In this document: positions 36,533-46,471 of the stretch, piece after piece
How the letters are laid out: every line of letters starts with the position of its first letter
Numbering within the stretch: the first letter of the stretch is position 1
Notes under the pieces: generated by a model
The model's input: only the letters and a program-made list of their open reading frames with translations
What the model was told of the DNA's origin: nothing
Database searches by the model: none
NCBI GenBank assembly: GCA_028285495.1
Contig: JANQPB010000029.1
Location: 1-64,000 of the forward strand
Reading direction: 5' to 3'
From: Acidimicrobiales bacterium
GTDB taxonomy: Bacteria > Actinomycetota > Acidimicrobiia > Acidimicrobiales > SZUA-35
DNA length: 64,000 bases
Position numbers and translations under genes: made by a program

Positions 36533-36722
36533 CCCGACCGCCAACCCCTCACCCACCGGTCTGCGGCGGCGCGGCCGCCAGAGCCGACCTGCTGCTCGTT
36601 GAGCCGTGTGGACCATTTTCCGTGGTCGGGCCTCACGCTGGGCGGGCAACCGTCGACGGAGCCGTGACGGGAAACGCTCCCGTGTGGGGAGACATCGACC
36701 GTCGAGGATCCGGAGGTCCGGC

Positions 36723-36968
36723 GTGAGCGCAGGAGATCGCAACCAGGGGACCGCCATCGAGGACGACTCGAGCGGACCGAGCTCGGGTGAGCCGTGCGAC
36801 CGCTGCGGCGGCGAGCTGTCGGTCATCCGGATCGTCGTCGACGGCAACACGCTCCTGATGGAGTCGTGCGACGGCTGCGACACCCGTCGGTGGCAGCTCG
36901 CCGGGGAGCGGATCGACCTCCAGCAGGCGCTCGACCAGGTCGGTGAGCACGCCGGGCGGCGCCGCTAA
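36723..36968 (+). CDS. Small zinc-ribbon protein
   Basis: 81 residues from a GTG at 36723. Two Cys-x2-Cys knuckles (CDRCGGEL, then about 24 residues later CDGCDTRRW) predict one structural zinc. A helical tail (ERIDLQQALDQVGEHAG) follows. The family is not recognised; a nucleic-acid or protein adaptor role would fit the fold. It stands alone between the CPBP gene and the large membrane protein, with a short promoter region on its 3' side. Confidence 0.65.
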   Translation: MSAGDRNQGTAIEDDSSGPSSGEPCDRCGGELSVIRIVVDGNTLLMESCDGCDTRRWQLAGERIDLQQALDQVGEHAGRRR

Positions 36969-36995
36969 CCAGCGATTTCTTACTATCGTCGCTGG
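36969..36995 (+). promoter_or_regulatory. Promoter with flanking inverted repeat
   Basis: TACTAT (36981-36986), a good -10 box, lies inside CCAGCGA (36969-36975) ... TCGCTGG (36989-36995), a perfect 7-bp inverted repeat. Binding of a regulator to the arms would block the polymerase. The leader to ATG 37092 is about 100 nt. Confidence 0.4.
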
Positions 36996-37091
36996 GGTGT
37001 GCCGTCGCGTCCGGTCAGGTAACGACGATCCCGAAGCCGGCCCCCGTCCCCGGGGCCTGACCGGCGACCGCTCCCGTCCGGGAGCGGGCCG

Positions 37092-40000
37092 ATGACCACC
37101 CGGACGCCGCCCGCAACCCTCCCCGATCCGCCATCGGTGCTCACACCAACCGACGACGACCGGCCCGACCGCCGCCCGGCGACCACGGCGACCACCGCGG
37201 CCCGACCGGCCGACGACGCCGGCCCCTGGCGCCCCTCGGCCGGGCTGATCGTCGCCTCCATCCTGTCGTTGTTCGTCTTCGCCCTGCTCAACTGGCCCGA
37301 GCCCGCCGGCTGGAGCGACCTCTGGCGGCCGCTGCTGTTCCTCGACACCACCCCGTCCGGTGGTGACATGGGGGCCCACGTCTGGGGGCCGGCCTTCCTC
37401 AGGGACGAGCTGCTGCCGGCCGGCCGATTGAGCGGCTGGACGCCAGACTGGTACGCCGGCTTCCCGGCTTTCCACTTCTACATGGTGGTCCCGGCGCTGG
37501 CGATCGTCTGGCTCAACGCCGGGTTGCCCTGGTTCGTCGGTCTGCCCGTCGCCGCCGGTGTGCTCGACGGCGCCCGCCGGCTCGCCGCCACCCGGGCCAC
37601 CACCGGCCGCTGGGTCATGGCGGGCGGGGTCCTGGTCGCGGTCCTGGTCGTCGGCATGCCCTACGGCGTCGCCTTCAAGCTGGTCAGCGTCAGCGGCCTG
37701 ATCCTGTTCCCGGTGGCCGCCTGGGCCATGGGGCGCCTGGCCAGAGCCCCCGAACCGATCCCGGCCTTCCTGGCGATGGCCGCCTTCGTGTTCCTGTTCG
37801 ACACCAACTTCTCGATCTATGGCGGCAACCTGCTGTCGACCCTGGCCGGCGAGTTCGCCTTCTCGATCAGCCTCTGTCTGAGCCTGCTGGCCATCGGCCT
37901 GGTCCTCCGGGGCATGGACGACGAGCGCTGGCGGGCACCGGCGGCGATCGTGGTGGCGCTGGTCGCCCTGTGCCACATCATCCCGGTGTTCTTCCTGATC
38001 CCTGCCCTGCTGCTCGGTGTCCTGGCCGCGGTCGACGGTCCCCGCTCGTGGACCCTGGCCGGCATGATCGCCTTCGCCCTGATCCCGATCGCCTTCGCCG
38101 ACGGCACGGGGATCGGGATCAAGCTCGTCGCCGTCGCCGCCGCCATCATCGTGATGCTGTCGGCCATGGCCGCCGAGCCCGTCGTCGCCGCCAGGGCCCG
38201 GTGGCTGCTGCTGGTCGGCCCGACGGCGATCCTGCTGACCGCCTTCTGGCTGGTGCCGTTCTACCTCCGCGAGCCCTACTTCAACGACATGGGGTGGGAG
38301 CGCCTGAACGCGGTCGGCGCCCCGCTGCTGACCGTGCCGATCAAGATCGCCCTGCCGATCGCCGCCGTCGGCTTCCTTGCCGCCATGGCCAACCGTGAGC
38401 GGCTTGGCATGATCTTCACCGGCACCGCGGTGCTCGGGGCCTCGGCGGTCGCCAACCTGGGCGAGGGCCCGCTCTGGAACGCCCGGCTGCTGCCGTTCTA
38501 CTACCTGTCGGTCTACGTGGTCGCCGCCGTCGGCCTCGGTTTCGTGGCCCGCTACCTGGCGTCGACCGTCAGCGGCGAGATCGATCGCCCCGACGGGCGG
38601 ATCCTCGGGTCGGCCGTGGCGGCCGGCGCGGTCGCCGTGCTGATCGCGGTCTCGATGCCGTTGCGGATCCTGCCCTTCGCCAGCGACGACGGTGCCGGCT
38701 ACCGATGGCTCGGCTTCACCAACACGGCCGCCAGCCTGGCCCCGACCTGGATCCAGTGGAACTACTCCGGCTACGAGGAGAAGCCGTCCTACGGCGAGTA
38801 CCGCCACGTGGTCGCCACGATGGCGACGGTCGGCGAGGAGCAGGGCTGCGGCCGGGCGATGTGGGAGTACGAGAAGGGCCTCGACCGCTACGGCACCCCG
38901 ATGGCCCTGATGCTGCTGCCGCACTGGACCGACGGCTGCATCGGCTCGATGGAGGGCCTCTACTTCGAGTCGTCGGCCACCACCCCGTTCCACTTCCTCA
39001 ACCAGAGCGTGCTGTCCGAGGCCCCGTCCCGGGCCCAGCGAGACCTGCCGTACCTGGGGTTCGACATCAACACCGGCGTCGACCAGCTGCAGGTCATGGG
39101 GGTCCGCTACTACCTGGCCCAGTCCGACACGGCGATCGCCGCAGCCCGCGAGCACCCCGACCTCACCGAGATCACCGAGGCCCAGCCGTTCGTGGTGTTC
39201 GAGGTGGGCGGCTCCGAGCTGGTCGAGGGGCTCGCCGTCGAGCCCGTGGTGACCGAGGGCCGCAGCGCCGAGGAGGTGGCCGGTCCGGAGGGCGACCCCG
39301 AGCAGATCGCCCGCTTCGAGGTCGGTTGGGTCAGCCAGGCCGTCGCCTTCTACAACAACCCGACCGCTTACCCGGCCATCCCGGCCGAGGACGGGCCTGA
39401 CGGGTGGGCCCGGGCCACCACGCTCGGCGACGCCGTTCCGGTCGACATCGACCCGGTCGAGGTCACCCTCGACGGTGTCGACACCGACTCGATCTCCTTC
39501 ACGGTCGACCGCACCGGCGCCCCCGTGCTCGTCAAGGTCTCGTACTTCCCCAACTGGGAGGTCGACGGGGCGGACGGGCCCTACCGGGTCGGTCCCAACC
39601 TGATGGCCGTCGTCCCGACCTCGGAGCGGGTCGAGCTGCGCTACGGGCGCACGGCGGTCGACCTCGGCGGCCAGGGTCTGACCGGGCTCGGCCTGGCCGC
39701 CCTGCTCGGCCTCGGCCTGCTCGATCGGGGTCGGCTGTCGCTCCGCCGCCGCATCGACGACCGGGTCGATCCTGCGGTCACCGAGGCTGGTCTGGCCGGC
39801 CTCGGGCTGGCCGACGACGGTGCCGGTGGCGACCCGGAGGGTCCGGACCCGGTCGACGGGTTGCGGTCGGCCGTGCCGGCCGAGCGCGACGTCGTCGAGC
39901 CGACCGCAGCGATCGCCGGCGGTTCGAACCGCACGTCGACGACGGTCGGCCGCGACGGGAACGGCACGTCGACCTCGACCTGGTTCACCCCCGCCGTCGA

Positions 40001-40352
40001 TCCTGAGGCCGCCGACCCGGTAGCCGCCGACACCCCAAGCGCGCCCGACGCTCACGACGACGACGGGACGAACCGGCCGTCGCCCGTCGAGCCGGTGAGT
40101 GACCCGAGCGATGCCGGCGGTGACGGCGGCTCGGCCGTGGACCACCCCAACGGCGCCAGCATGGATGCCGATGGCCCGGTCGTCGGCGACGACGTCGCCA
40201 CGGGCGACGGATCCGACGGCAAGCCGACGGTCGATCAGGCCGACCCCGCCGATCGCCCTGGGTGGGGCGAGGCCCCGACCGGCGACGACGAGTCGGGAGC
40301 AGCGGTCGACCCGGTCGACGACTCGATCGAGCCCTGGCCAGACCGCCCGTGA
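37092..40352 (+). CDS. Large polytopic membrane protein (PTPS-related/YfhO-like)
   Basis: 1086 residues. A Pro/Thr-rich N-terminus is followed by about 14 transmembrane helices to near residue 530. The first loop has GDMGAHVWGPAFLRDELLPA and TPDWYAGFPAFHFYM, the acidic first-loop pattern of 6-pyruvoyl-tetrahydropterin-synthase-related membrane proteins and GT-C glycosyltransferases. A large extracytoplasmic domain (LPYLGFDINTGVDQLQVMGV, SYFPNWEVDG) and one last helix come next. A cytoplasmic acidic tail of about 190 residues ends the protein. Despite the family name it is unlikely to make pterins; lipid-linked sugar transfer is more plausible. Confidence 0.75.
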   Translation: MTTRTPPATLPDPPSVLTPTDDDRPDRRPATTATTAARPADDAGPWRPSAGLIVASILSLFVFALLNWPEPAGWSDLWRPLLFLDTTPSGGDMGAHVWGPAFLRDELLPAGRLSGWTPDWYAGFPAFHFYMVVPALAIVWLNAGLPWFVGLPVAAGVLDGARRLAATRATTGRWVMAGGVLVAVLVVGMPYGVAFKLVSVSGLILFPVAAWAMGRLARAPEPIPAFLAMAAFVFLFDTNFSIYGGNLLSTLAGEFAFSISLCLSLLAIGLVLRGMDDERWRAPAAIVVALVALCHIIPVFFLIPALLLGVLAAVDGPRSWTLAGMIAFALIPIAFADGTGIGIKLVAVAAAIIVMLSAMAAEPVVAARARWLLLVGPTAILLTAFWLVPFYLREPYFNDMGWERLNAVGAPLLTVPIKIALPIAAVGFLAAMANRERLGMIFTGTAVLGASAVANLGEGPLWNARLLPFYYLSVYVVAAVGLGFVARYLASTVSGEIDRPDGRILGSAVAAGAVAVLIAVSMPLRILPFASDDGAGYRWLGFTNTAASLAPTWIQWNYSGYEEKPSYGEYRHVVATMATVGEEQGCGRAMWEYEKGLDRYGTPMALMLLPHWTDGCIGSMEGLYFESSATTPFHFLNQSVLSEAPSRAQRDLPYLGFDINTGVDQLQVMGVRYYLAQSDTAIAAAREHPDLTEITEAQPFVVFEVGGSELVEGLAVEPVVTEGRSAEEVAGPEGDPEQIARFEVGWVSQAVAFYNNPTAYPAIPAEDGPDGWARATTLGDAVPVDIDPVEVTLDGVDTDSISFTVDRTGAPVLVKVSYFPNWEVDGADGPYRVGPNLMAVVPTSERVELRYGRTAVDLGGQGLTGLGLAALLGLGLLDRGRLSLRRRIDDRVDPAVTEAGLAGLGLADDGAGGDPEGPDPVDGLRSAVPAERDVVEPTAAIAGGSNRTSTTVGRDGNGTSTSTWFTPAVDPEAADPVAADTPSAPDAHDDDGTNRPSPVEPVSDPSDAGGDGGSAVDHPNGASMDADGPVVGDDVATGDGSDGKPTVDQADPADRPGWGEAPTGDDESGAAVDPVDDSIEPWPDRP

Positions 40353-40470
40353 GCGTCACGGTCCGGGAGGGGGCGGGCCCGACGAGCACCAGAATCGGGC
40401 GCCGGCGCAAACCGGTCCCCGGTCGTCGTGCTCGCGCCGCACGATCGATCGATGCCGGGGAGGCCAGGCC

Positions 40471-41640
40471 CTGAGGAGCCGGCTGCGGCTGTTCGCCCTC
40501 GTCGGGCTGGTGGCCACGGCCACCGACGTCGGGCTGCTCCTGCTGCTGGCCGGCGGTCCGTTGCCGCTCGCCGTCGCCGACCTCGTCGCCCTCGCCGCCG
40601 CCGCGCTCGTTGCCTACCTGCTCAACCGAGAGCTCACGTTCCGCGGCGATCCCGAGGCCCGCTGGGTCAGCAGCCCCGGCCTGTTCGCGGCAACGGCGGC
40701 CGCGGCCGGCGCCGTCGACCTGGCGGTGCTGGCGACCCTCGACCGCATCGGCCTCTCGCTGCTGGTGGCCAAGGCCGTCGCGGTCGGTGCCGCGGCCGTC
40801 GTCCGCTGGACCGCCTACCGGTGGATCCTGTTCCGCTGGGTTCGCCGGGATCTCGCCAAGCGGGTCGACCGACCCCTGCCGGACCGTGCGCTTCGCCTGT
40901 CGGTCGTCGTTCCGGCCTACAACGAGGGCTCGCGGGTGGCGTCGACCATCGAGGCCATCGATGGCGAGCTCGGGCGGTGGATCGATCCAGGCGACTACGA
41001 GATCGTCGTCGTCGATGACGGCTCGTCCGACGACACGGTCGACCGGGCGGCCGCTGCCGGGGCCCGTGTCCTCCGCCAGGGTCGGAACCGGGGCAAGGGC
41101 GCGGCGGTGCGGGCCGGCGTGCTCGATGCCAGGGGTCGCTCGGTGGTGTTCACCGACGCCGACCTCGCCTACCCGCCGCCGCTGCTGCTCCGCCTCCTCG
41201 ACGAGCTCGAGGCCGGCTGGGACATGGTCGCCGGCAGCCGTCGCCACGACGACACGTCCACCCTGGCCGAGCGGCCCCAGCTGCGGGAGCTCGGCGGGGC
41301 CGTGGTCAACCGGCTGACCCACCTCGTCCTGCTCGGCCACTTCCGCGACACCCAGTGCGGCCTGAAGGGCTTCCAGGGCGACGTGGCCAGCACCCTGTTC
41401 GAGCGAACCCGCATCGACGGCTTCGCCTTCGACGTCGAGCTGTTCCTGATGGCCGAGCAGGACCACCTCTCGGTCGAGGTGGTCCCCGTCTCGGTCAAGA
41501 ACCGGGTCGGTTCGTCGGTTTCGGTCCTCGGCGACGGCCTGGCCCTCCTGGCCGATCTGTTCCGCATCCGCCGGTGGGCCGGCGAGGGGCGATACGAGCC
41601 GAGCGCCGACCAGCGGGCCGTCCTCGACGCCCGTCGCTGA
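40471..41640 (+). CDS. GtrA-like domain fused to GT2 glycosyltransferase (apparent CTG start)
   Basis: 389 residues. The N-terminal third is a GtrA-type four-helix membrane domain (RLFALVGLVATATDVGLLLL, LVAYLLNRELTF). The C-terminal part is a dolichol-phosphate-mannose synthase-like GT2: SVVVPAYNEGSRVASTIEAI, EIVVVDDGSSDDTVDRA, VVFTDADLAYPP, DTQCGLKGFQ. It probably makes or flips a polyprenyl-phosphate sugar. No ATG, GTG or TTG stands in frame before the first helix. A CTG at 40471 lies 7 nt after a perfect GGGGAGG, so a CTG start is proposed; a sequencing frameshift is the alternative. Confidence 0.82.
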   Translation: MRSRLRLFALVGLVATATDVGLLLLLAGGPLPLAVADLVALAAAALVAYLLNRELTFRGDPEARWVSSPGLFAATAAAAGAVDLAVLATLDRIGLSLLVAKAVAVGAAAVVRWTAYRWILFRWVRRDLAKRVDRPLPDRALRLSVVVPAYNEGSRVASTIEAIDGELGRWIDPGDYEIVVVDDGSSDDTVDRAAAAGARVLRQGRNRGKGAAVRAGVLDARGRSVVFTDADLAYPPPLLLRLLDELEAGWDMVAGSRRHDDTSTLAERPQLRELGGAVVNRLTHLVLLGHFRDTQCGLKGFQGDVASTLFERTRIDGFAFDVELFLMAEQDHLSVEVVPVSVKNRVGSSVSVLGDGLALLADLFRIRRWAGEGRYEPSADQRAVLDARR

Positions 41641-41690
41641 GCGGCGGGGGGAGGTCACGTCGACCCGGCCCCTGGCCGGCCGTTGGGCGT

Positions 41691-41696
41691 TACCCT
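41691..41696 (+). promoter_or_regulatory. -10 box of leaderless manB promoter
   Basis: TACCCT ends 7 nt before the GTG at 41704. An in-frame TTG at 41683 would lie inside the promoter and is rejected on this ground. Confidence 0.5.
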
Positions 41697-41703
41697 GTCG
41701 CCC

Positions 41704-43089
41704 GTGACCGAATCAGCGCTCTCCGCTCTCGACGCCATCGTCAAGGCCTACGACGTCCGCGGGCTGTACCCCGACCAGCTCGACGCCGAGGTCGCCCGGG
41801 CCCTCGGGGTCGGCTTCGCCACCTTCCTGTCCGAGGACGAGCCCGGCACCGCCGCCGTGGTCATCGGCCGCGACATGCGGCCCTCCGGTCCCGAACTGGT
41901 CGACGCCTTCGCCACGGGGGTCGCGTCGGTCGGTCTCGACGTCGTCGACATCGGGCTGTGCTCGACCGACATGATGTACTTCGGGTCCGGGTCGCTCGGC
42001 CTGCCGGGGGCGGTGTTCACCGCCTCCCACAACCCGGCCGAGTACAACGGCGTGAAGCTGTGCCGCGCCGGGGCCGCCCCGATCGGTGAGGACACGGGCC
42101 TCGGTCGGATCAAGGAGGTCGCCGGTCGGGCGATCGAGGCCGGGCCCGGTGCCGCCGGGTCCGGGACGGGGACCCGGACCCAGCAGGACCTGCTGGCGGC
42201 CTTCGCCGACCACGTCCGCAGCTTCATCGACACCGACGGCCTCCGCCCGCTGAAGGTCGTGGCCGACACCGCCAACGGCATGGGCGGCCTCGTCGTCCCC
42301 GAGGTGTTCGCCGCCCTCCCGTTCGAGCTCGAGGTCATGTACCCCGAGCTCGATGGCACGTTTCCCAACCACGAGGCCAACCCGATCGAGGTGGAGAACC
42401 TGGCCGACCTCCGGGCCCGGGTGCTCGAGGTCGGGGCCGACATCGGGCTGGCCTTCGACGGCGATGCCGATCGGGTGTTCCTGGTCGACGAGCAGGCCGA
42501 GCCGGTCTCCGGCTCGCTGACGACGGCCCTGCTGGCCCGGTCGATCCTGGCAACCGACCCGGGGGCGACGGTCATCTACAACCTGATCTGCTCGAAGGTC
42601 GTCCCCGAGGTCATCACCGAGTCGGGGGGTCGGCCGCTGCGGTCGCGTGTCGGTCATTCGTTCATCAAGCAGCACATGGCCGAGACCGGCGCCGTGTTCG
42701 GTGGCGAGCACTCGGCCCACTACTACTTCCGCGACAACTGGCGGGCCGATTCCGGCCTGATCGCCTCGGTGATGGTGCTGGAGCAGCTGTCCCGGTCGGG
42801 CGGCACCCTGTCCGAGCTGCTGGCCCCACTGCGGCGGTATGCCGCATCGGGCGAGATCAACACCCGGGTCGGCGACGCCGCAGCCGTGATCGAGCACGTC
42901 GCCGGCCACTACGACGGCGGCGAGTCCGATCGGCTCGACGGGCTGACCGTCGACCACGGCGACTGGTGGTTCAACCTGCGGCCGTCCAACACCGAGCCCC
43001 TCCTCCGGCTCAACCTCGAGGCCCCGAGCGCCGACGAGGTCGACCGGCGGGTGGCCGAGGTCCAGGCCGTCATGGCCGAGGTCGGCTGA
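41704..43089 (+). CDS. manB: Phosphomannomutase/phosphoglucomutase
   Basis: 461 residues, alpha-D-phosphohexomutase family. The phosphoserine loop is FTASHNPAEYNGVK, the metal loop is AFDGDADRVFLVD, the sugar-binding loop is FGGEHSAHYYFRDNW, and the phosphate-binding loop is NLRPSNTEPLLRLN. It interconverts mannose-6-phosphate and mannose-1-phosphate (or the glucose pair). manA, 15 bp downstream, feeds it from fructose-6-phosphate, and the product leads to GDP-mannose for gmd/rmd. A manC-type guanylyltransferase is not in the window. Confidence 0.92.
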   Translation: MTESALSALDAIVKAYDVRGLYPDQLDAEVARALGVGFATFLSEDEPGTAAVVIGRDMRPSGPELVDAFATGVASVGLDVVDIGLCSTDMMYFGSGSLGLPGAVFTASHNPAEYNGVKLCRAGAAPIGEDTGLGRIKEVAGRAIEAGPGAAGSGTGTRTQQDLLAAFADHVRSFIDTDGLRPLKVVADTANGMGGLVVPEVFAALPFELEVMYPELDGTFPNHEANPIEVENLADLRARVLEVGADIGLAFDGDADRVFLVDEQAEPVSGSLTTALLARSILATDPGATVIYNLICSKVVPEVITESGGRPLRSRVGHSFIKQHMAETGAVFGGEHSAHYYFRDNWRADSGLIASVMVLEQLSRSGGTLSELLAPLRRYAASGEINTRVGDAAAVIEHVAGHYDGGESDRLDGLTVDHGDWWFNLRPSNTEPLLRLNLEAPSADEVDRRVAEVQAVMAEVG

Positions 43090-43104
43090 GAGGAGCCGGA
43101 GAAC

Positions 43105-44334
43105 GTGGAGCGGCTCGCCGGCGTCATCCGCGACTACGACTGGGGCGATCTCGACGCCCTGGCCACGATCCTCGGGCACGAGCCGCCCGGCCATCCCGAG
43201 GCCGAGTACTGGCTCGGCGCCCACCCCGGCGCTCCGTCCCGGCTCGGCTCCGGCGGCACCCTCGATGCCGCCATCGCCGCAGCGCCGGCCGAGCTGCTCG
43301 GAGCTCCGGTGGTCGAGCGGTTCGGGCAGCTGCCCTACCTGGTCAAGATCCTGGCCGCCGGCAAGGCGCTGTCGATCCAGACCCACCCGAGCCTCGACCA
43401 GGCCAAGGTCGGCTGGGCCCGGGAGGAGGCGGCGGGTCTGCCGGTGTCAGCCCCCGACCGCAACTATCGCGACGACAACCACAAGCCCGAGCTGATCTGT
43501 GCCCTGACGAGGTTCGAGGCCCGTTGCGGGTTCCGCGATCCGGCGAGGACCGACGAGGTGCTGGCCCGCCTCGGCCCCGAGCTCGACGACGTACGGCGCG
43601 AGTTGTCGGCCACCGGCCCGGCGGCCACGACCGCCTGGTTGCTGCGTTTGCCGGCCGATCGGGGTCGGGCACTGGCCGCTGCGGCCGCCGCCGGCGCAGG
43701 TGCCGCCAGCGCCGCGGCCGCGGAATCGGGCCACGACGAGTCGGCGCTGGTCGACGAGCTGGCGTCGGTCGTCGAGGTCGAGCGGGCGTTCCCGGGCGAC
43801 GTCGGGGTCGTCGTCGCCCTGCTCCTCAACTTCGTCGTCCTCGACCCCGGGCAGGCGCTGTTCCTGGAGGCGGGCACCCTGCACGCCTACCTCGCCGGGG
43901 TCGGGGTTGAGGTGATGGCCAACAGCGACAACGTGATCCGCGGCGGTCTGACGCCGAAGCACATCGACGTCGAGGAGCTGCTCGCCATCGTCGACGACCG
44001 GGTCGGTCCGGCCCCCGTCCAGGTCCCCGGCGGCCCGGTCCACACCTACGACAGCCCGATCCCCGAGTTCGCCGTCACCAGGATCGACGCGACGGACCTC
44101 GAGGCTGGGTCCGCAGGGTCCGCGGTCGAGCCGATCGACCTCGCCTCAGGTGGCCCGGAGGTGGTGCTGGTCACGGCCGGCTCGGTCGTGCTCACGTCGG
44201 CAGCCGGTCATCGCCTCGAGCTGATCAGGGGCGATGCCGGCTTCGTCGCGCCGGGCGACGGGCCGGTCACCCTGACCGTCGAGGCCACGGGGCCGACCCA
44301 GGCGTGGCGGGTGACCGTCGGACGGTCGGGATAG
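43105..44334 (+). CDS. manA: Mannose-6-phosphate isomerase, class I
   Basis: 409 residues, cupin-fold zinc enzyme. Zinc-ligand segments are LSIQTHPSLDQA, NYRDDNHKPELICAL and EAGTLHAYLAGVGVEVMANS. The last runs into the diagnostic SDNVIRGGLTPKHIDVEEL. It converts fructose-6-phosphate to mannose-6-phosphate. The central region contains an Ala-rich insertion (AAAAAAGAGAASAAAA) of low complexity. The GTG at 43105 has a purine-rich GGAG site, and the gene forms an operon with manB and the small Trm112-like gene. Confidence 0.92.
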   Translation: MERLAGVIRDYDWGDLDALATILGHEPPGHPEAEYWLGAHPGAPSRLGSGGTLDAAIAAAPAELLGAPVVERFGQLPYLVKILAAGKALSIQTHPSLDQAKVGWAREEAAGLPVSAPDRNYRDDNHKPELICALTRFEARCGFRDPARTDEVLARLGPELDDVRRELSATGPAATTAWLLRLPADRGRALAAAAAAGAGAASAAAAESGHDESALVDELASVVEVERAFPGDVGVVVALLLNFVVLDPGQALFLEAGTLHAYLAGVGVEVMANSDNVIRGGLTPKHIDVEELLAIVDDRVGPAPVQVPGGPVHTYDSPIPEFAVTRIDATDLEAGSAGSAVEPIDLASGGPEVVLVTAGSVVLTSAAGHRLELIRGDAGFVAPGDGPVTLTVEATGPTQAWRVTVGRSG

Positions 44335-44367
44335 CCTGACCCGCACGCTGCCGATCCGGAGGACGTG

Positions 44368-44604
44368 ATGGCGCTCGACCCGCAACTGCTCGAGATCCTG
44401 GCCTGTCCAGACGACAAGGGCCCGCTGCTGTACTTCGCCGACGACGAGTTCCTGTACAACCCTCGGCTGAAGCGGCGCTACCGGGTCGACGACGACATCC
44501 CGGTGATGCTGATCGACGAGGCCGAGTCGGTCGACGACGACGAGCACCAGCGGCTCGTCGCGCTCGCCGACGAGCGGGGCATCACGCCGACCTTCTCGGC
44601 GTAG
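44368..44604 (+). CDS. Trm112-like/UPF0434 small protein
   Basis: 78 residues, ATG 44368 with GGAGG 6 nt upstream. LDPQLLEILACPDDKGPLLY and RRYRVDDDIPVMLIDEAESV match the Trm112/YcaR family, which includes zinc-ribbon partners that stabilise methyltransferases. Only the first Cys-Pro knuckle is preserved here and the second pair is missing, so zinc binding is doubtful. It ends the manB-manA-trm112 group; ahcY follows with its own leader. Confidence 0.82.
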   Translation: MALDPQLLEILACPDDKGPLLYFADDEFLYNPRLKRRYRVDDDIPVMLIDEAESVDDDEHQRLVALADERGITPTFSA

Positions 44605-44643
44605 CGCCCCGCCTCGACACACCGCCCGGTGGCGATCCTCCAC

Positions 44644-44718
44644 TACGCTTGAGCCCGACTTCGGGCTGCCGTGATCCGGGCCAGCAGGCCTCAGCCACGC
44701 CACCGGGACCACCCGGTG
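44644..44718 (+). promoter_or_regulatory. ahcY promoter and structured leader
   Basis: TACGCT (44644-44649) is a -10 candidate. The leader of about 110 nt holds two perfect hairpins: AGCCCG-ACTT-CGGGCT (44652-44667) and CACCGGG-ACCA-CCCGGTG (44701-44718). AGGAG at 44753 is the ribosome-binding site. A cis-acting control is possible; the known SAH-riboswitch consensus is not seen. Confidence 0.4.
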
Positions 44719-44764
44719 TCGAGTGAAGCCACGACCGAACGAACGACTCACCAGGAGTGTGACG

Positions 44765-46237
<1,473 letters not shown>

Positions 46238-46299
46238 CCGGCGGCGATCGTCGACGGTCGGCCACCGGCCCCGGCCCCGCCCCGTCTGCCGCACCGGCC

Positions 46300-46353
46300 C
46301 TGAGGACCGGTCGGGTCGTCGAACGAGGTTCCGCGACCCGACCGGGGCCTCAG
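46300..46353 (+). terminator. Long hairpin terminator after ahcY
   Basis: A perfect 12-bp stem CCGGTCGGGTCG / CGACCCGACCGG (46307-46318, 46334-46345) is extended by CTGAGG / CCTCAG (46300-46305, 46348-46353), giving 18 paired bases around a 15-nt loop. No U-tract is present. Confidence 0.65.
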
Positions 46354-46471
46354 CGCTGCCCACTCGGCCTCGACCGGTCTGCCCCAAAGACCGTCGGTCC
46401 GGCCACCGGAGACCGCTCATACTTGGTCGAATGGAGACCAGATCGGGGCGGTCGATCGCGGCCCGGCGACC

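Noticed and set aside
36633..40145. A 1170-codon minus-strand open frame opposite the PTPS-related membrane protein
   Set aside because: Composition is Gly/Asp/Arg/Gln repeats with no fold, while the plus strand has clear membrane helices; the same artefact occurs at 27937-31116 and 51076-54186.
40353..40470. ATG at 40453 as the start of the GtrA-GT2 gene
   Set aside because: It is in a different frame from the membrane domain and would need a frameshift; the CTG at 40471 with a perfect Shine-Dalgarno is in frame.
44650..44764. Classical SAH riboswitch upstream of ahcY
   Set aside because: The conserved core sequences of that class are not visible; only ordinary hairpins are present, so the region is listed as a structured leader.
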